From Oscillospiraceae bacterium (lineage in GTDB: Bacteria > Bacillota > Clostridia > Oscillospirales > Ruminococcaceae): DNA of 8,594 nt. Below are positions 5,506 through 8,594 of this stretch, in pieces (the first letter of the stretch is position 1; each line of letters starts with the position of its first letter). Below the pieces are notes generated by a model, which made no database searches, was not told the origin of the DNA, and was given only the letters and a program-made list of their open reading frames with translations. The position numbers and the translations under genes are program-made. Where the stretch lies: the NCBI GenBank assembly GCA_016302225.1, contig JAEDOB010000082.1, positions 1 to 8,594 of the forward strand, in the 5' to 3' direction.

Positions 5506-6688
5506 CGGCGAAAAGCAGACGGTAATTATCAGGGTGGACGACAGCTGGGTGTTCACAAACGGCGATATTACCGCATTTCCCGTGCTGACGAAAACCTGCG
5601 GCGGCTCAAATGGGGGCTTTGCGGCGGGGCGGGCGGTCTGTGCGGAGCTGCGCTGTGAGATACCCTATTACGACTATCCGAGAGGGGCTAAGGTGGAGCT
5701 TTTCTTCGGGACGGGGGCTGCTGTGGGCACCTTTTACATCTGCGAAAGGCGTATTCGGGGGAACCGTTGTGAACTGCGGGCAAGGGATATTATCGCACTT
5801 TCCGACGTGCCCTTTGTAATTCCCGAGGAACGACCGCACACCGTAAATTCTCTGCTGGACTGCGTTGCCGCTCAGCTGGACGTGAACATTCCGTCGGTGG
5901 AAAACAATTACGAAATTCCCGAAAATACGCCGCTTAAAGGCAGTATCAGAGATGTGCTGGGCTGGTGCGCTGCATCTCAGGGGGTGAACGCTTACTCTCA
6001 TCTTAACGCTGTCTGGGTGAAGCCGCCTGTTTCCGAGGGGGTGGTCACTATTGGAATAAATGACCATTCCGTGGTGGAGATACGTTCGCTTTTCTGCGGA
6101 AATATCGGGAGAATTCGCCTGAAAAGGAGTGACTGCAAGCTGCCCGAGGAGCTTAGGACGGTGACTGTGCGAAAGGACGGTGCGGTGTCCGAACGGCTTC
6201 AGACCTACGAGGATTTCGGCATATTCGAAAGCGGTGCGGGCGGGAAAATGCTGGAGCTTACGGTGCCCTTTGCAAGTGCGGAAATGGCTGAAAATGTGCT
6301 TCTCGGGCTGTCGGGGAAAAGCTTTGGCTCGGCGTTTGGCTGCAAGGTATGTCGGCTGCCCGCTGTGCCGAATATTGCGGACAAGGCGGTCTTTGCGGAT
6401 ATGCCCGGACGGACGTTTCACATTTCGGAAATGGTCGTGAGATTTACGGGCAGAGGGATATTTGCCGCACTTTCCTCCGAGGGGGACGATGAAACCGAGG
6501 GCAGATATTTCACCCGTCAGGAACGTGAGATGGCAAGAAAAATTCAGCTGGACAGTGAGCTTGGAGGGGTGGAGGTCTGCTCCTTCGGGGAGATACGTTC
6601 GTCCGTTGCGGGCAGCGATTCGGCGGTTTCCTTCGGGGACGGCGGGCTGTCGCTCTATGCGTTGGAGGGTGAAGATGAACAGAGTTAA
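5462..6688 (+). CDS. Baseplate hub-like tail protein (gp27/XkdQ-like)
   Basis: From GTG 5462 this gives 408 residues; from GTG 5534, 384. Frame and composition support coding from about 5505 on. The start is uncertain. The domain order suggests a T4 gp27/XkdQ-type hub at the tail end. First come a beta barrel ('CAELRCEIPYYDYPRGAKVE', 'GTFYICERRIRGNRCELRAR') and 'DIIALSDVPFV'. Then comes an alpha/beta insert, 'HTVNSLLDCVAAQLDVNIPS', with 'IRDVLGWCAASQGVNAY'. A second barrel follows ('IGRIRLKRSDCKLPEELRTV') with 'GRTFHISEMVVRFTGRGIFA'. The C-terminus is polar and Ser/Gly/Glu-rich. Hubs form a trimeric ring linking tube to fibres. The end overlaps the next gene by 14 bases. No tail lysin or peptidase motif is visible. 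Family assignment is by pattern; moderate confidence. Confidence 0.55.
   Translation: MRCLKEPTRTGTSGSGEKQTVIIRVDDSWVFTNGDITAFPVLTKTCGGSNGGFAAGRAVCAELRCEIPYYDYPRGAKVELFFGTGAAVGTFYICERRIRGNRCELRARDIIALSDVPFVIPEERPHTVNSLLDCVAAQLDVNIPSVENNYEIPENTPLKGSIRDVLGWCAASQGVNAYSHLNAVWVKPPVSEGVVTIGINDHSVVEIRSLFCGNIGRIRLKRSDCKLPEELRTVTVRKDGAVSERLQTYEDFGIFESGAGGKMLELTVPFASAEMAENVLLGLSGKSFGSAFGCKVCRLPAVPNIADKAVFADMPGRTFHISEMVVRFTGRGIFAALSSEGDDETEGRYFTRQEREMARKIQLDSELGGVEVCSFGEIRSSVAGSDSAVSFGDGGLSLYALEGEDEQS
5489..5507 (+). other. Possible +1 frameshift site at the end of the tail-tip gene
   Basis: The upstream frame reads GAC TTC GGG TAG C. A Gly tRNA on GGG could slip one base forward onto GGT, moving into the hub frame (GGT AGC GGC GAA AAG). 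A G-rich stretch (5491-5494) lies 8 bases before the stop, loosely like the arrangement in the release factor 2 gene, and TAG followed by C is a weak stop context. The alignment of the two frames exactly at the stop is seen directly. Frameshifting itself is speculative. Confidence 0.25.
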
Positions 6689-6950
6689 GATAGGCGAGAT
6701 AGTGCCGCTCAACAGCGGTGATGTCCGAGGAATGGAGCTTTCGGGGGACTATCTGAAAATGTCGGGGCTGGTGGTGACTGCCGTTCACCCCGAAAGCATA
6801 GATATTTCCGACAGTGCCATTGTGTTCACATACACCGTCGGGGGCGTACGGGTAACACGCAGCTATTCCCTTGAAACAAACGGGGACGGCGAGATAACCG
6901 CCTTTACCGCTCCCGACGGCACACGGACGGAGGTGCTGAGAAATGGTTGA
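6675..6950 (+). CDS. Small beta-rich baseplate-region protein, unknown
   Basis: This 91-residue protein follows the hub and precedes the fibres. It alternates short strands and turns: MNRVKIGEIVPLNSGDVRGM, 'LSGDYLKMSGLVVTAVHPES', 'SAIVFTYTVGGVRVTRSYSL', then 'GEITAFTAPDGTRTEVLRNG'. No transmembrane or signal segment is seen. The ATG at 6675 follows GGAGGGTG (6664-6671) closely and overlaps the hub end by 14 bases. Its stop overlaps the next start by 8 bases. The tight coupling and position suggest a structural part of the tail tip or an adaptor holding the fibres. I do not recognise a family. Confidence 0.6.
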   Translation: MNRVKIGEIVPLNSGDVRGMELSGDYLKMSGLVVTAVHPESIDISDSAIVFTYTVGGVRVTRSYSLETNGDGEITAFTAPDGTRTEVLRNG

Positions 6951-7743
6951 CGAGGATTTTGTGCTGGGCTATGTGACGGGGTTAAAAAACGGCAAGGGCT
7001 CGGGCGGCGGAGATGTACCGACAGGCGACACGGTCATATACAAGGATGTCGCTATCGCTAAGCAGTGGAATTTGGCGGGGACGCCGTTTGCGATCGCACT
7101 GTTTGATGTGCATAGCGACAGGCTGATTTGCGGCACACAAGGCATGCACGTTTTTGAAGAACAAAAGGCTAATTGGGACAGGTCATACGAATGGGACAGG
7201 CTTTTTGTGCATTATTGGGTGGCTATGGGCTTGATTTATAATGGCAACATTGTGACTGTAAATCCGCTTGTTAGTGTTGGTGACAGCTTGGTGCTTAATG
7301 GAGTGCCCGGCAGGTATGAATATGCGACAGAGGTCAAAAGTGTAAGCGGAACAGCAGTTCTCGGACATTCAAGCAGCGGAACAGTTACTCATTCGTACAG
7401 TGTTTCACTGTGTCCGAGTATTACAGTAAATCAGAAGCAATATAGGCTTGGGTCTGTAATATCGGAAGTTGATAAAACGTCGGAGCTTTCATCATTTATG
7501 GTGCTGTCGTGGAAATTTACAGAAGCCGATGACGGAACTAAACAAATGTCATCATATGATCCTTATTGGTTTTTTGTACCGTCGAGTACAAGCAGTAGCG
7601 GCGCAAGCTACATCGAAAAAGGAACCTTGGGTGTGCCTAAGGGGACATCAACAAAGCAGCTGTTACAAACGGGACTGCTGGCGGAAACGCTTAAAGAAAG
7701 CCTGCTGAATGCGGGCGACAGTATTACTTTAGAGGAGGTATAA
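6943..7743 (+). CDS. Fibre-like tail protein with exchangeable C-terminal part
   Basis: This 266-residue protein begins with a short motif, MVDEDFVLGYVTGLKNGK (residues 1-18), of the type seen at the start of Clostridia phage tail proteins, followed by a Gly-rich linker (GKGSGGGD, about 17-24). The rest is Ser/Thr/Val-rich and beta-prone, with aromatic segments ('WDRSYEWDRLFVHYWVAMGL', 'SYDPYWFFVPSSTSSSG'), and a helical end ('LLQTGLLAETLKESLLNAGD'). The N-terminus probably attaches to the baseplate and the remainder faces outward. From about 7050 the base composition falls sharply (23 G+C of 60 at 7201-7260) compared with the hub (37 of 60 at 6301-6360), a sign of exchange. The ATG at 6943 follows GGAGGT (6929-6934). 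Ligand unknown. Confidence 0.55.
   Translation: MVDEDFVLGYVTGLKNGKGSGGGDVPTGDTVIYKDVAIAKQWNLAGTPFAIALFDVHSDRLICGTQGMHVFEEQKANWDRSYEWDRLFVHYWVAMGLIYNGNIVTVNPLVSVGDSLVLNGVPGRYEYATEVKSVSGTAVLGHSSSGTVTHSYSVSLCPSITVNQKQYRLGSVISEVDKTSELSSFMVLSWKFTEADDGTKQMSSYDPYWFFVPSSTSSSGASYIEKGTLGVPKGTSTKQLLQTGLLAETLKESLLNAGDSITLEEV
7050..7640 (+). other. AT-rich, probably exchanged segment of the first fibre gene
   Basis: By hand count 7201-7260 has 23 of 60 G+C, against 37 of 60 at 6301-6360 in the hub gene. Codon choice also changes: many TTA/TTG, AAT, ATT and TAT codons appear in place of the CTG, GGC and CCC style used upstream. The boundary follows the glycine-rich linker coded near 7000-7014. The limits are approximate. 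Confidence 0.55.
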
Positions 7744-7746
7744 GCT

Positions 7747-8594
7747 ATGGCAACACTTACAAGATCAACGGGCACGGTTACCCTGTCGGGGGCTGCCGAA
7801 AAGGTCAATATGTCAGCCGCTTACGGCTGGATATGGGTGAAAAATATGTCCGATGGAGATATTTTTGCGGGACTGTCCGCAGATATATCCGAGGGTGCGG
7901 ACGGGGTCATGACTATCCCCGCAGGCGAGTGCGGACGGCTGCAGACGGACGGGTTTAGCTCGGTGTATCTGCTCGGCACTGGCAAGGCACTTGTGGTGGC
8001 GCAAAATTATGCGGACTGCCCTTTTAAGGCGGCTAAGAAGGGAGGTGGGAGCAATATTGGCATATATCCGTTAGACCCGCAGACGGGGCTGCCGTATGGT
8101 GATGTGACCGTCGGCAATGGCATTATTACGTTGGCGGGAACATTTAAAGATAATTCGGCGGTAACGTCTGCGAAATTACCCGACAGCCTTAAAACGATAG
8201 GTAATTATGCGTTTTATAATTGCGCAAACCTTAAAACGGTTGATTTTGCGCAGGTCGAAGAAATTGGTGAAAATGTGTTTAGAAACAGCGGAATAACAGC
8301 TGCCGTTTTCCCCGAAACCCTTAATAAAATCGGGCTTTATGCGTTTACAAGCTGCACGGCTCTGACATCTGTGTACATACCTGCAAGCTGTACGTCGGTC
8401 GCTTGGAATGCTTTTGCTCAGGACACTGCGCTGTTAGATTTACGTGTGGGTGTCGGATTTAATGCCGATCTGACCATAACCTATGTGGGAAATAATAAGC
8501 TTACAGCAGAAACAATTAACGCAATTATCGCAAATTACGCTGAGAACAGCGGGAAAACGCTGACTATGGGCAGCACATATCTTGCCAAGCTGAC
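7747..8594 (+). CDS. Tail fibre-like protein with BspA-type leucine-rich repeats (3' end outside window)
   Basis: 282 codons are visible and the frame is still open at the window end. Residues 1-97 form a beta-rich domain ('MATLTRSTGTVTLSGAAEKV', 'YGWIWVKNMSDGDIFAGLSA', 'TIPAGECGRLQTDGFSSVYL', 'GTGKALVVAQNY'), a pattern common at the virion-bound end of phage tail and head fibres. A linker, KKGGGSN (98-104), follows. From about residue 140 to 235 there are about four repeats of the LRR_5/BspA type: 'LPDSLKTIGNYAFYNCANLK', 'VEEIGENVFRNSGITAAVFP', 'ETLNKIGLYAFTSCTALTSV' and 'TSVAWNAFAQDTALLDLRVG'. The end ('LTAETINAIIANYAENSGKT') is also usual for this group. A surface-binding role is inferred. 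ATG 7747 follows GAGGAGGT (7732-7739). No signal peptide is seen, arguing against a host cell-surface protein. Confidence 0.8.
   Translation, partial: MATLTRSTGTVTLSGAAEKVNMSAAYGWIWVKNMSDGDIFAGLSADISEGADGVMTIPAGECGRLQTDGFSSVYLLGTGKALVVAQNYADCPFKAAKKGGGSNIGIYPLDPQTGLPYGDVTVGNGIITLAGTFKDNSAVTSAKLPDSLKTIGNYAFYNCANLKTVDFAQVEEIGENVFRNSGITAAVFPETLNKIGLYAFTSCTALTSVYIPASCTSVAWNAFAQDTALLDLRVGVGFNADLTITYVGNNKLTAETINAIIANYAENSGKTLTMGSTYLAKL
8056..8594 (+). other. AT-rich leucine-rich-repeat module
   Basis: By hand count 8161-8220 has 22 of 60 G+C, while 7921-7980 in the same gene has 39 of 60. The change falls at the Gly-rich linker coded by 8038-8055. It marks the repeat domain as a module with a different history from the N-terminal domain. 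It runs to the window end. Confidence 0.55.

Noticed and set aside
5606..6712. Long minus-strand open frame (368 codons) opposite the hub gene
   Set aside because: It lies entirely across a plus-strand gene with recognisable domains, tight upstream and downstream overlaps and a matching operon direction. Its protein is rich in His, Arg and Pro without domain pattern, as expected for an antisense shadow of a GC-rich gene.
7397..7411. Small inverted repeat ACAGTG-TTT-CACTGT
   Set aside because: A six-pair stem inside a coding region, expected by chance in this AT-richer segment.
7747..8594. Diversity-generating retroelement target in the last fibre gene
   Set aside because: No C-type-lectin-like variable region, no template repeat and no reverse transcriptase gene is visible in the window; the variable part is a leucine-rich repeat.
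1..8594. CRISPR arrays, tRNA genes, insertion sequences, attachment sites
   Set aside because: No regular repeat-spacer pattern, tRNA-like cloverleaf, transposase frame or paired att-like repeat was seen on either strand.

Overview
The window is one continuous plus-strand block of phage structural genes, most likely part of a prophage in a Gram-positive anaerobe of the Clostridia (Ruminococcus/Oscillospiraceae-like). Support comes from Bacillota-type AGGAGGTGAT and GGAGGT ribosome-binding sites, GTG and TTG starts, stop-start overlaps (ATGA, GTGA), a capsid gene order resembling Listeria A118-type phages, and a BspA-type leucine-rich-repeat tail protein. The host assignment is inference. No gene on the minus strand is convincing.

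Layout. Positions 1-725 hold a small sigma-70-region-4-like regulator and a small protein that may be terminase-small-subunit-like. Positions 722-4561 are the head and neck module: portal, short scaffold-like protein, HK97-fold major capsid protein, head-tail adaptor, stopper-like minor capsid protein and a probable tail-terminator/completion protein. Positions 4558-6688 are a compact tail module: a probable tail tube protein, a 51-residue microprotein, a 123-residue tail-tip-like protein and a baseplate-hub-like protein. Positions 6675-8594 are the distal end: a 91-residue beta-rich protein and two fibre-like proteins, the second running off the window with BspA-type repeats.

How the genes work together (inference from family and order). 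The portal, scaffold and capsid proteins build the procapsid. Adaptor, stopper and terminator proteins form the neck. The tube and hub make the tail, and the last two proteins probably recognise the host surface. Almost all genes overlap or lie within 15 bases of each other, so translation is probably coupled. The exceptions are the two gaps on either side of the major capsid gene, and each contains a long hairpin without a T-run.

Most interesting points. (1) There is no tape measure gene where one is expected, between tail tube and hub, and no large terminase between the regulator genes and the portal. (2) Hairpins bracket the major capsid gene. (3) The hub reading frame starts right at the stop of the upstream gene, offset by +1, with no good start codon, so either a deep overlap or a +1 frameshift is possible. 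(4) The two fibre genes share an architecture in which a GC-rich conserved-looking N-terminus passes through a glycine-rich linker into a much AT-richer variable part, as expected from module exchange.
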